The notes under the pieces: model-generated
Databases searched by the model: none
Seen by the model: the letters and a program-made list of their open reading frames with translations, nothing else
What the model was told of the DNA's origin: nothing
Part shown: one piece after another, positions 8,469 to 16,118 of the stretch
Numbering within the stretch: position 1 is the stretch's first letter
Layout of the letters: each line of letters opens with the position of its first letter
Assembly: GCF_014697615.1 (NCBI RefSeq)
Contig: NZ_JACJSD010000003.1
Coordinates: forward strand, 62,001 to 126,000
Direction of reading: 5' to 3'
DNA length: 64,000 bases
DNA from: Nostoc sp. FACHB-280
Lineage (GTDB): Bacteria > Cyanobacteriota > Cyanobacteriia > Cyanobacteriales > Nostocaceae
Program-made: the position numbers and the translations under genes

Positions 8469-10070
8469 TTACAGTTCACCTGTCGCTAACATTTGGATGA
8501 TGCGAGGTGTACCAGGGTCGAATCCTGCTAAGTCCCAAGACAGTGGATCTTGAGGATCTACCAAGGTGATGCGGTATGGTGTCAAGGTGACGTATACAGC
8601 CTTCACATTAGGATTGATTTTTTTGCGATACTCCTGCAAAGCTTGGCTAGGATGCTTGTAACCAGCCCAGCTTTCCGAGTCAGTCCAGAAGCAGACTACA
8701 TCAGCTTTGAATTTATTTTGAATCATCCAGTCATAAGCAACGGAGGCATCTGTCCCGCCAAAGTTTTGATTGCTGGCTTTACGCACAGCCGAACTAAAAC
8801 TATCTTTGGCGGTGATATCTAAGTCCCGAAACTCGTTAGCAAAACCGCGAATCATGTAGTTTTTCTCGGCTTTGGCTGTAACAAGTGCCATTGTGGTGGC
8901 AATTTCACAGCAACTTAGTCCCATGTCTGCAACTAAGCTACCCATCGAACCGGAAACGTCTACGGCGTGCATGAAAACTTTGCCTGTGGGTTCTACGACA
9001 TCAAAAGACAACTCAACGGCTTTTTCTAAGATGTCTACGATGCGAGGAACGGGAGTCCAAGTTTTCTTACTGCGTCCCAGTCTTCCCCCAGACTCGTAAG
9101 TTTTGAGGGCTTTCAAAACATCGATTGGGTGAATGCGACCTTTACGCAGATGTTCTTTATTGTTGAGAACTCCTTCCACTCTTAGCAAGTTGGCGCTTTC
9201 ATCAGCCCGTAATACGCCCAGTTCAGTTAGTGAACCCAGGTTACGCAGCATTGCACCGATGGGCATTTCTTGAAATAGCAACTGCCAAGCAGCTTTGTCC
9301 ATATTGCCCACGGGTGCAGCCATTTCGTGGGTTAAGCGTCCTTGCAAAATTGCTTCGTGAGTTTGCTCAGGGTTGCGCTTTAGCCATTCATACCACCAAA
9401 TCTGCGCCAATGCTTGCGAGGGTATCTCTGTGGGCAATTCCTCCCAACCTCTGACAACCCATTCAAATAATTGACGGTGATTTTCTGTAGGTGGTTTGAC
9501 GTGGAACAGGCGCAAAGCATCGCGGTGAGTGAAGCCTTGGCGTTGTTGATATTTCAAGAGTTGATAAGCCAAACCTTTGACATCTTCTCTTGATAGCCAA
9601 GTTTTACCTGCTTCCCGCACAACTTTACCAAAGCCCCGCAGAGATTTGGTGTAGTTCAACCATTCGTAGAAGTGGCTACCTGTACGGACAACTTGGGGAA
9701 AGATTTCCGCAAAAGCTTGTTTGGCTTCTTTTGTTTCACCCATCGACAGTAAGACCAAAGCTAGGATAGGTGCGCTGTTATAGATAGCTCGTCCATCGCT
9801 GGCATAAAGAATTTCTTCCGCTACACGGCTGGGATTTTCGGCAACAGCTTGGTTGACAACTGCTACAAAATCTTCAGTTAATTCTTGTTTACCAGCATAG
9901 TAGGTGCTTTGGGCTGTCCCAACTAACAGACAGCGCCGCAGCATCTTCCATAAGCCAGCATCAAACATCCAGCCACCGGAACGTCCTTTGATCATCTCGG
10001 TTTCCCGTCCGGGGATGGGCTGAGTTTGTGGCGTGCTGGTTTTGTTTCTGGTGAAGAAGTTGTAGTTCAT
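8469..10070 (-). CDS. rsr: Ro60 orthologue (Rsr), TROVE and vWA domain RNA-binding protein
   Basis: A 533-residue bacterial Ro60. The N-terminal two thirds is the TROVE domain, a ring of HEAT-like helices (YYAGKQELTEDFVAVVNQAV, EEILYASDGR, FTHRDALRLFHVKPP). The C-terminal third is a von Willebrand A-like domain with the MIDAS motif DVSGSMGS near residue 368 and FWTDSESWAG later. In Deinococcus, Rsr binds Y RNA, which tethers it to PNPase for degradation of structured RNA, and it helps survival after UV. The frame is open further upstream, but that part reads through Y RNA copy B; the ATG at 10068-10070, preceded by GGGAG, is the true start. Five tRNA-like RNAs flank it on the same strand. Confidence 0.96.
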   Translation of the reverse strand: MNYNFFTRNKTSTPQTQPIPGRETEMIKGRSGGWMFDAGLWKMLRRCLLVGTAQSTYYAGKQELTEDFVAVVNQAVAENPSRVAEEILYASDGRAIYNSAPILALVLLSMGETKEAKQAFAEIFPQVVRTGSHFYEWLNYTKSLRGFGKVVREAGKTWLSREDVKGLAYQLLKYQQRQGFTHRDALRLFHVKPPTENHRQLFEWVVRGWEELPTEIPSQALAQIWWYEWLKRNPEQTHEAILQGRLTHEMAAPVGNMDKAAWQLLFQEMPIGAMLRNLGSLTELGVLRADESANLLRVEGVLNNKEHLRKGRIHPIDVLKALKTYESGGRLGRSKKTWTPVPRIVDILEKAVELSFDVVEPTGKVFMHAVDVSGSMGSLVADMGLSCCEIATTMALVTAKAEKNYMIRGFANEFRDLDITAKDSFSSAVRKASNQNFGGTDASVAYDWMIQNKFKADVVCFWTDSESWAGYKHPSQALQEYRKKINPNVKAVYVTLTPYRITLVDPQDPLSWDLAGFDPGTPRIIQMLATGEL

Positions 10071-10107
10071 GGTTTCATCTCCCGGCCCTTGCGGGCAAAA
10101 ATGAAAG

Positions 10108-10231
10108 GTGGCAGGGCAGGATTTGAACCTGCGACATCCCGCTTGGAAGGCGATAACCCTCATTCTTCGGCCTTTGCAGGCAAGGGGTGAACAAGGATGT
10201 TTAGGCGCTCTACCTACTGAGCTACCTGCCA
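10108..10231 (-). ncRNA. tRNA-like Y RNA, copy B (Gly-UCC-type anticodon loop)
   Basis: 124 nt, ending 37 bp before the rsr start codon. The tRNA body is complete: acceptor TGGCAGG/CCTGCCA, T8-A9, D arm GCTC..GAGC with GG in the loop, T arm GCAGG-TTCAAAT-CCTGC. The anticodon arm is CC|CGC, loop CTTCCAA, GCGGG, and a 51-nt module (10153-10203) separates bases 28 and 29; removing it restores a perfect 5-bp stem. The module folds as nested pairs: CCTT/GAGG, GTTC/GAAT, then GCC-TGCAAA-GGC followed by CGAAG. TTGCC facing GGCCGAA is like the Ro60-binding helix of Y RNAs. Discriminator is C and no CCA tail is encoded. The identical acceptors of copies B and D argue against true decoding tRNAs. Confidence 0.8.
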
Positions 10232-10291
10232 CATGAAGAATTTTGGATTTTAGATTTTAGATTTTGGATTAAATCTAAAATTAAGTTTTGG
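10232..10291. repeat. Heptamer-repeat spacer between Y RNAs B and C
   Basis: An AT-rich spacer with four tandem heptamers of the type ATTTTRG (about 10242-10270), followed by their near complement (AAATCTAAAATT). The spacer between copies C and D (10413-10457) contains the same ATTTTGG units. Similar spacers suggest that the RNA genes multiplied together with their flanks. Such heptamers are the short tandem repeats common in heterocystous cyanobacteria. Confidence 0.6.
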
Positions 10292-10412
10292 GTGGCGGAG
10301 CAGGATTTGAACCTGCGACCTCTCGAACCCTAATCGATAACCCTCAATTCGTCGGCCTTTGCAGGCAAGGAGTGAATAAGGGTAAAGCACTCTACCACTG
10401 AGCTACCCGCCA
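10292..10412 (-). ncRNA. tRNA-like Y RNA, copy C (AGG anticodon position)
   Basis: 121 nt. Acceptor TGGCGGG/TCCGCCA (one G-U), D arm GCTC..GAGT, T arm GCAGG-TTCAAAT-CCTGC. The anticodon stem is CT|CGA with TCGAG around the loop TTAGGGT, perfectly paired once the 49-nt module (10337-10385) is removed; the module again lies between positions 28 and 29. In the module, ATTC replaces GTTC opposite GAAT and CCC replaces CCT opposite GGG, changes that improve pairing and so support the fold. The motif here is GGCCGACG. An A34 Pro-type anticodon would be rare in bacteria, another sign that this is a mimic. Confidence 0.78.
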
Positions 10413-10457
10413 CACAAAAATTTTGGATTTTGGATTAAATTTAAAATGAAATTTGGT

Positions 10458-10582
10458 GTGGCAGGATAGGAATCGAACCTACAACCCTCCCGATTATGAG
10501 TCGATAACCCTCATTCGTCGGCCTTTGCAGGCAAGGAGTGAACAAAGATGTTTTTGGCGCTCTACCATTGAGCTACCTGCCA
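10458..10582 (-). ncRNA. tRNA-like Y RNA, copy D (CAU anticodon position)
   Basis: 125 nt. Acceptor TGGCAGG/CCTGCCA identical to copy B, D arm GCTC..GAGC with GG, T arm GTAGG-TTCGATT-CCTAT. The anticodon stem CC|CGA with TCGGG encloses CTCATAA and is perfect after removal of a 52-nt module (10504-10555) at position 28/29. The module shares the TTGCC-TGCAAA-GGCCGACG core. Wobble changes (CATCTTT for CATCCTT) keep the lower stem paired with GAGGG. The CAU triplet would belong to tRNA-Met or lysidine tRNA-Ile, yet the acceptor and discriminator C match copy B, so aminoacylation identity is doubtful. Confidence 0.78.
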
Positions 10583-10620
10583 CATAAGAATTATTTTTTA
10601 CTCAGCACTTTGTTTGGAGT

Positions 10621-10749
10621 GTAGCGGAGCAGGATTTTCACCTGCATCTCCAGAATTTTGTCTCAAGGATGTTTAAGTTATTTGCGATAACCCTTGATGT
10701 GTCGGCCTTTGCAGGCAAGGGGGCGCTCTGGTATTTGAGCTATCCGCTA
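10621..10749 (-). ncRNA. tRNA-like Y RNA, copy E (divergent)
   Basis: 129 nt, first of the array as transcribed. Acceptor TAGCGGA/TCCGCTA pairs perfectly; the D stem GCTC/GAGC encloses a loop lacking the GG pair; the T loop is TGAAAAT, not TTCRANT. The module (10687-10721) is shortened: CCCTT pairs directly with AAGGG around TTGCC-TGCAAA-GGCCGAC. The segment AAACATCCTTGA, which begins the module in copies B and D, appears here after the module, as if rearranged. No regular anticodon arm can be drawn, so this copy cannot be a decoding tRNA. It keeps the Y-type core, suggesting the module rather than the tRNA body is under selection. Confidence 0.68.
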
Positions 10750-10792
10750 CAGTTTTTGGCTAACTCCTTTGGGAAAATCAGCTTGTAGTATT

Positions 10793-10821
10793 AATGTAAT
10801 ATATGTAGTTTTAAACGTCAA
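10793..10821 (-). promoter_or_regulatory. Predicted promoter of the Y RNA-rsr cluster
   Basis: On the minus strand TTGACG (10816-10821) and TACATT (10793-10798) are separated by 17 bp, close to the housekeeping sigma consensus. Transcription would begin near 10786, some 35-40 nt before the acceptor stem of copy E, and could run through copies E, D, C and B into rsr. No terminator is visible between the copies, so one primary transcript processed by tRNA-type enzymes is plausible. Confidence 0.6.
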
Positions 10822-11124
10822 TAGGTTGAGTCAGTGAGAGATAAATATTTTTAACGCCAAGGTGCGCTGAGATTTGTTGAATATAAGATGAAATACTTCT
10901 TAATGTTTATGTAAAGTTTTTGTTTTTGCTGATTTTTGTTATCAGGCAAAAATTTTTTGCCTATTTTTGCCGGAAATGTGGGGTGTTTGGGTTTTAGGTG
11001 ATTAAAATGAGCGATCGCACACCTGCTTTTTTCAGTGATTTTGCCAAAAGATACAAAAACCAGTCCCAATTTTTGCCAATATAATATATTATTTCCCAAA
11101 AAAATTCGCTTGGCAAAAATCGGC
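10822..11124. promoter_or_regulatory. Divergent control region with repeated TTTTTGCC boxes
   Basis: Between the Y RNA promoter and the membrane HTH-like gene there are six TTTTGCC-type boxes in about 175 bp. Two are inverted (10945-10952, 11112-11119) and four direct (10954-10961, 10964-10971, 11039-11045, 11070-11077). The first two form one palindrome at 10945-10961. A perfect -10 hexamer TATAAT lies at 11080-11085 next to one box, with no clear -35. The layout resembles an operator array for an activator or repressor. Confidence 0.5.
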
Positions 11125-11850
11125 ATGAGTGAAAAAACAATGGAAAGTGGCGGGAAAGGTTTTCTCGTTCTACTTTTGCCAATATCGTTTTTAATAATTT
11201 TCCTGGTTTCTACCTGGAGATTTTTGCTGGCGCTGGTTGTTTTGATTATTGGTTTCAATATCTGGCAACAATATCAATGGCAACAATGGTGTCAGCGAGT
11301 TAACCCGGTTTTCCATCAGTTAGTTCGGGAAAACCAGGGCAAAATTACACCAATGGACTTGGCAATGCGGGGTAGTTTTCCTGGCCCAACAGCAAAACGC
11401 TACCTGGATGGCAAAGCTTCCGAGTTTGGTGCAAGTATAGTCAATGCTGGTTCAGGCAATGAGGTGTATTACTTTATTACTGCCAGTATTTTGGGTAATA
11501 TTCTTGACAGTAGCGAGCCTGTCAAAACTTTGTCTGCTCAACCTGTAACAACGGCTGCGCGATCGCTTTTAGCACCGCCAGCAACTCAAACACTATTAGC
11601 AGAACCAGAAGTTGAATTAGCAGCGCCAGCAACTCATACAGAAGTCAAACCCAATTTAGCAAAACAGTTAGTTTTCGGCTCACTGATTCAATCGGAATTG
11701 GCGAAACGGTTGAATGTTTATTCCAGCACTGTCTACAAACGGCGTAATGATCCAGATTTTCCCGAATGGACTCGCAGCCGTGATCCTGATGGTATTGCTT
11801 GGAGTTTCTCGGAAAAAACAAAAGAGTTCTTTCCTTTAGAAGAGTCATGA
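11125..11850 (+). CDS. Membrane-anchored protein with HTH-like C terminus
   Basis: I do not recognise a named family. The ATG at 11125 (MSEKTMESGG) gives 241 residues; an upstream in-frame ATG at 11035 would translate the TTTTTGCC box region and is unlikely. Residues about 12-47 form a hydrophobic hairpin of two membrane helices. Next comes a segment resembling a small winged helix (TPMDLAMRGSFPGPTAKRYL then DGKASEFGA), a Pro/Ala/Glu linker, and a C-terminal HTH-like block (QSELAKRLNVYSSTVYKR) ending in DPDGIAWSF, reminiscent of excisionase-type HTH. It could be a membrane-tethered DNA-binding regulator. It is divergent from the Y RNA-rsr cluster and shares its control region. Confidence 0.7.
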   Translation: MSEKTMESGGKGFLVLLLPISFLIIFLVSTWRFLLALVVLIIGFNIWQQYQWQQWCQRVNPVFHQLVRENQGKITPMDLAMRGSFPGPTAKRYLDGKASEFGASIVNAGSGNEVYYFITASILGNILDSSEPVKTLSAQPVTTAARSLLAPPATQTLLAEPEVELAAPATHTEVKPNLAKQLVFGSLIQSELAKRLNVYSSTVYKRRNDPDFPEWTRSRDPDGIAWSFSEKTKEFFPLEES

Positions 11851-11872
11851 ATGATTAGGGGTGAAATCCGAT

Positions 11873-11914
11873 CAGGAGTCAGAATCCAGAATCAAAAATT
11901 TATTCTGACTCCTG
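11873..11914. terminator. Bidirectional terminator-like inverted repeat
   Basis: Arms 11873-11885 (CAGGAGTCAGAAT) and 11902-11914 are perfectly complementary over 13 bp, around an AT-rich spacer. The hairpin lies in the 84-bp gap between the convergent membrane HTH-like gene and pyrD, as expected for a shared terminator. A further partial copy of the CTGACT motif follows it. Confidence 0.65.
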
Positions 11915-11934
11915 AGTTCTGACTTCTGAATACT

Positions 11935-13059
11935 TCAAACTTTTAATCCGATCGCTTCGGTGATCGAGTTTAATTTATTCTGCTCTAACTTAGTCAGCAA
12001 ACCAGTTAAAATTCGGCGCACCATCAAGGGGCCTTCATAAATCCAGCCTGTATAAACTTGAATGAGGCTGGCTCCCGCAGTGATTTTTTCCCAAGCGTCT
12101 TCTGCGGAAAATATGCCACCAACCCCGATAATGGGAATTTGCCCTTGGGTTTGCTGCCAAATAAACTTGATAATTTCTGTGGAGCGATCGCGCAATGGCG
12201 CACCACTAATTCCGCCAGCTTCATCTTGCGGGGGTTTCCCAGTTGGGTGAATTAGCTGGGTTTTCAAGCCATCACGGCTGATTGTGGTGTTTGTGGCAAT
12301 AATTCCTGCTAATTGGTAGGTTTTAGCCAAGCCAATAATATCGGCGATCGCTTCCCATTCTAAATCAGGTGCTATCTTGACAAATATTGGTCTATGTGTA
12401 TTGTTTTCTTTTTGTAGTACATCCAAGATAGAACTGAGCATAGCGGCATCTTGGAGCGATCGCAATCCTGGTGTATTGGGTGAAGAGACATTCACCACAA
12501 AATAATCGCCTAATTCTTTGAGTAAGCGGAAACTGTTGAGGTAATCTTCAGCTGCGGCTTCTAAGGGGGTAATTTTCGATTTACCTAAATTTATGCCGAT
12601 GGGTATTGTGTGAGTCAAATCTTTTTGTGCTGCTAACCTAGCAGCCATGACTGCTGCACCTTGATTATTAAAACCCATCCGGTTCAGGACAGCTTGATCT
12701 ACAGGTAAGCGAAATAACCTTGGTTGGGGATTTCCTGGCTGGGGGTGAAAAGTGACAGTTCCCAACTCAGCGAAGCCAAAACCAAAGTTAGACCAAATTT
12801 TTGCCCCTACCCCATCCTTATCAAAACCGGCTGCTAAACCCAAGGGGTTGGGGAAATTTAGCCCAAACAAATTTTGTTCCAGACGGCGATCGCATAGACA
12901 CAAAGACTGTTGTAAGCTTTGATTGACTAAGCTCGCCGGAGCATTATTACTTTGTGATAACCAATCTAGACTGCGAATAGCCTGCTTATGTAACCACTCT
13001 GCATCTGTTTTCAGTAGGTTGAACAGTACGGGACGAAGGGCAATTTGGTAAATATCCAT
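11935..13059 (-). CDS. pyrD: Dihydroorotate dehydrogenase, quinone-dependent (class 2)
   Basis: Fourth enzyme of UMP biosynthesis, oxidising dihydroorotate to orotate with FMN and passing electrons to membrane quinone. At 374 residues it has the class 2 N-terminal helical extension ([19 protein letters not shown]), then [10 protein letters not shown] for FMN binding, [19 protein letters not shown], the catalytic-serine loop [12 protein letters not shown], and the phosphate-binding end [19 protein letters not shown]. The class 2 extension indicates membrane association. It converges with the membrane HTH-like gene and is divergent from the GAF sensor gene. Confidence 0.97.
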   Translation of the reverse strand: MDIYQIALRPVLFNLLKTDAEWLHKQAIRSLDWLSQSNNAPASLVNQSLQQSLCLCDRRLEQNLFGLNFPNPLGLAAGFDKDGVGAKIWSNFGFGFAELGTVTFHPQPGNPQPRLFRLPVDQAVLNRMGFNNQGAAVMAARLAAQKDLTHTIPIGINLGKSKITPLEAAAEDYLNSFRLLKELGDYFVVNVSSPNTPGLRSLQDAAMLSSILDVLQKENNTHRPIFVKIAPDLEWEAIADIIGLAKTYQLAGIIATNTTISRDGLKTQLIHPTGKPPQDEAGGISGAPLRDRSTEIIKFIWQQTQGQIPIIGVGGIFSAEDAWEKITAGASLIQVYTGWIYEGPLMVRRILTGLLTKLEQNKLNSITEAIGLKV

Positions 13060-13079
13060 GTGGGGAAGTTAGGGAGTGG

Positions 13080-13125
13080 GAAGAGGAGACAAGGGAGACA
13101 AGGGGGACAAGGGGGAGAATTTTGG
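13080..13125. repeat. Short tandem repeat (GACAAGGG type)
   Basis: Tandem purine-rich units of the form GGGAGACAAGG/GGGGACAAGG. A similar stretch in the opposite orientation lies at 43571-43620. Such short repeats are typical of heterocystous cyanobacterial genomes. It lies between pyrD and the GAF sensor gene and creates a meaningless open frame (GDKGDKGDKG). Confidence 0.7.
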
Positions 13126-13235
13126 ACTCAGAACTCAGCACTTTCAACACAGCACTTTTTCAATCCAACATCTAAAATTTAAAATCCAAAATGGTATTAG
13201 GCTGCTTTTCTGGGCATCTTATATATTAAAGAGCG

Positions 13236-16118
13236 ATGTCAACCAAAAATCCAATGGGGCAGCCACAAAGACCGATAGCAGCCGAACATACAATCATTGC
13301 TTTGGGACGTGTCCTCCAAACACTGAGGGAAGAGGATAATGTTGATGTTCTGATTGATACTACTATTGCTTATATTAAAGAGCAGTTCGACTATAATTTG
13401 GTTTGGATTGCTTTATATGACCTACCAAAACATACATTAATTGGTAAAGGTGGGGTTGCACCTGATGGTGACACTAAATTTTTACGCAAACAGGTGACAC
13501 TCACTCCTGGCGGGCTTTTAGAACAAGTAGTCATTGAACAGCGTCCCTTGGGTGTTGCTGATTTGCGGCTGGAACCTCGTGCAGCCGAATGGCAAGAAAT
13601 TGGTAAAAAATTCAATATTCAGGGAACGATTGTTTTACCTATTCGCTATCGAGACCGTTTTTTAGGTTTATTATTATTTGGTTCAGAACGTTGGGGCTAT
13701 TTGTTACCTGGTGATGCCAAAGCTCGTTTATTAATGGTTTTGGGCGAACTGGGGGCAGTGCTTTATCAACAAGAATTGAATTTGCAGCAACAGCAAACAA
13801 AGCATCTTGATCAGCCGATATTACACTTATTAGAAAACTTACGTACTTTCAATAATATAGACCAAAAACTGAAAGCAGTTGTGCAAACAACACATCAGTT
13901 TGTTGCGCCTAGCCGGACAAATATTTACTGGTTTGAGCGCCAAGGGCGTTATTTTTGGTGTCGAATGAGTAATCAACTAGCTAACATCGGTCGGAATAAC
14001 AGCCAACAGCAACTAGCGGCGGGGATGACAGTCCAGGATTTAAGTGAATTTTATTATGCTTTGTCGGTGAATCAAATTGTTTTGATTGGTGATGAGCGCA
14101 GTTCTTTAAAAAGTCATTTTACTGCCAAAGTGTTGGAACGTTTACAGGTGCGATCGCTTTTAGCCGCACCAATTATGTGGCAAAAAGAACTATTGGGTTT
14201 TCTGGCGGTAGAAGCCAATGAACCACGCATCTGGACAGAAGCAGACAAAAACTTTGTTCAAAGTGCAGCCGGACTAGTTTCTTTAGTTGCGCCTAGCGAA
14301 ACTATGGATACTACTATCAAGCAAATTCAAGAAGATGCTCAATTAACTAGCCAAGTTGCCCAAGCGATTTATAACGCAGATGACTTGCAAGCAACTTTAC
14401 GCGACTGTGCCACTAAAGTTTTAACGCGCTTCGCTGCCACCCGCTTTTTAATCTTACAGTACAACCCCGACCTGCATAGCTATCAAATTATTTTTCAAAG
14501 CCAACCCCAAAATCGTCGTCTGCTGACAGTTAGCTTCAATACGCTCAAAGATATGGATGAGCAGATGTTGAAGTCCGCCACCACAGCCGTAGAAGTGCAG
14601 AAAGTAGAAGAAGATTTGCGGTTTTTTAACTGGCGACCTTTGTTATTAGAACATGGAATGCGATCGCTGTTGGTTTGTAACTGCGCTCAAGATCATACAC
14701 CCAACGCCCTGTTAGTGATTGCCCATGAAACAAATCGCGGTTGGGCAACCTTAGACAAAGAATTATTGTGGGCTGTCAGTCAACAAATTGGCGTAATTGT
14801 CCGCCAGTGGCAATTAAATGCGGAAGTTGAACAACAGCAAAAAATCCTCCATAGTGTTCAGCGATGCTTACGTATTCTGGAAAAAACCCAAAATGACCCC
14901 AGCGATTCAGGTACAGAACGTCTAGAACGCACCGCTATAGAACAAATTGCTAATGTTCTCCATTCTCCGTTAGCAGTGTTGTTATCGTGGTCGCCGGGGG
15001 ATAACTTTGCCGAAATTATTCCGAGTGTGATTCATGATAGTCGATTTGCGGTTGTGACTGATCAACCAATTCCCATTCACACAGAAGCAATAATTCAGTG
15101 GGCATTAGCCAAAGATGATTATGTGTGTGTGTATGCTGATGATTTACCACCAGAAACCAGAAAATGGTTACATGGGCAGAACATTGGTCAAGTTTTAGCG
15201 ATCGCACTCCGCACTAGTCCTGATTATGCACCCACAGGTGTAGTTTTAGTTGCCGATTACCGAGAACGCTATTGGACAGAACAAAGTCTGAATGCTACAG
15301 AAACTTTGGTAACACAATTAGCTTGGTCGCGTCGTCAACAGCAAATCACCAAACTGCTAGAGTCATCAAACCAAGAATTGCGCCAACTCAACTGGTACAA
15401 ACATCGTCGCCTCGAAGAAATTCAACGCACTGCCACACAGTTATTCAGCCAAATTGAAGACTTGGGTATTCCCAGTAATGAACTGACACAAACACGTTAT
15501 AAGCTATTACTGCGGCAATTAGACCATAACACCGCCGCTATGACTGGCCTAGTGAAACTTGAGCAATGGCAATTACATCAGAGTTCTGAAACGATGCCCA
15601 TAGCCACCTTGTTGAAGCGATCGCTCGAACGAGTGGATAATTTACTCAAACAGCGTAAACTCTGGGCAGGAGTGCATGGTTTAGGACAATCAGCGACAGA
15701 TACAGATTCCGGTAATAGTGGAATCTTCCTCAAAGGACTGCAACCTTCCAGTTATCCATCATCCTTAGCAATTACAGGCGATATCGTTAAATTTGAATTA
15801 GTACTATATGAATTATTGATTGTCGCTTGTAACCGTTCTCAAAGTGGCGGCAGAATTGATATTTGGTGTCGTCGCTTAGAAGAAAAATTGCTAGAAATAT
15901 CAATTACAGATCATGGAATGATTGAACCGCCTTTGTTAGCAGCACTACAAAATAAGACACCTAAAGATGTACTAGCCAGTTCATATCTGAACCAACCACC
16001 AGCTTTACACCTGCTAATTTGTCAAAAACTCATGCAACAGTTGGGTGGAAATCTAGATTTTTATCAATTACCAGATCATCGAGTAGTTAGTCGCTTAGTG
16101 TTACCTTTAGCTGATTAA
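13236..16118 (+). CDS. Multi-GAF protein with degenerate histidine kinase-like C terminus
   Basis: A soluble 960-residue protein. The first GAF domain covers about residues 20-185 (RVLQTLREEDNVDVLIDTTI; IVLPIRYRDRFLGLLLFG). Further GAF-like segments follow (SLLAAPIMWQKELLGFLAVE near 310-325; another near 370-520; FAEIIPSVIHDSRF... near 590-690). From about 715 a helical region (RLEEIQRTATQLFSQIEDLG) sits where a histidine phospho-acceptor domain would be, but I see no conserved H-box. The end (KFELVLYELLIVACNRSQSG, then ISITDHGMIEPPLL) resembles a HATPase domain lacking a proper G-box. It is likely a sensor or scaffold in a phosphorelay rather than an active kinase. Start chosen at MSTKNPMGQPQR. 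Confidence 0.85.
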   Translation: MSTKNPMGQPQRPIAAEHTIIALGRVLQTLREEDNVDVLIDTTIAYIKEQFDYNLVWIALYDLPKHTLIGKGGVAPDGDTKFLRKQVTLTPGGLLEQVVIEQRPLGVADLRLEPRAAEWQEIGKKFNIQGTIVLPIRYRDRFLGLLLFGSERWGYLLPGDAKARLLMVLGELGAVLYQQELNLQQQQTKHLDQPILHLLENLRTFNNIDQKLKAVVQTTHQFVAPSRTNIYWFERQGRYFWCRMSNQLANIGRNNSQQQLAAGMTVQDLSEFYYALSVNQIVLIGDERSSLKSHFTAKVLERLQVRSLLAAPIMWQKELLGFLAVEANEPRIWTEADKNFVQSAAGLVSLVAPSETMDTTIKQIQEDAQLTSQVAQAIYNADDLQATLRDCATKVLTRFAATRFLILQYNPDLHSYQIIFQSQPQNRRLLTVSFNTLKDMDEQMLKSATTAVEVQKVEEDLRFFNWRPLLLEHGMRSLLVCNCAQDHTPNALLVIAHETNRGWATLDKELLWAVSQQIGVIVRQWQLNAEVEQQQKILHSVQRCLRILEKTQNDPSDSGTERLERTAIEQIANVLHSPLAVLLSWSPGDNFAEIIPSVIHDSRFAVVTDQPIPIHTEAIIQWALAKDDYVCVYADDLPPETRKWLHGQNIGQVLAIALRTSPDYAPTGVVLVADYRERYWTEQSLNATETLVTQLAWSRRQQQITKLLESSNQELRQLNWYKHRRLEEIQRTATQLFSQIEDLGIPSNELTQTRYKLLLRQLDHNTAAMTGLVKLEQWQLHQSSETMPIATLLKRSLERVDNLLKQRKLWAGVHGLGQSATDTDSGNSGIFLKGLQPSSYPSSLAITGDIVKFELVLYELLIVACNRSQSGGRIDIWCRRLEEKLLEISITDHGMIEPPLLAALQNKTPKDVLASSYLNQPPALHLLICQKLMQQLGGNLDFYQLPDHRVVSRLVLPLAD

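Noticed and set aside
10071-10232. 54-codon N-terminal extension of the rsr reading frame
   Set aside because: It reads straight through Y RNA copy B; the ATG at 10070 with GGGAG before it and the normal Ro60 length support the shorter protein.
10108-10749. Four ordinary tRNA genes interrupted by group I or group II introns
   Set aside because: The inserts are only 35-52 nt, far too short for self-splicing introns, and they contain the Y-type core next to a Ro60 gene. The acceptor and discriminator bases do not fit the anticodons.
10851-11258. Open frame on the minus strand overlapping the TTTTTGCC region and the membrane HTH-like gene
   Set aside because: It overlaps a better-supported gene in the opposite direction, and its translation is Lys/Phe-rich without a motif.
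13076-13339. Open frame starting with a GDKGDKGDKG peptide
   Set aside because: It is translated short tandem repeat DNA and runs into the GAF gene in another frame.
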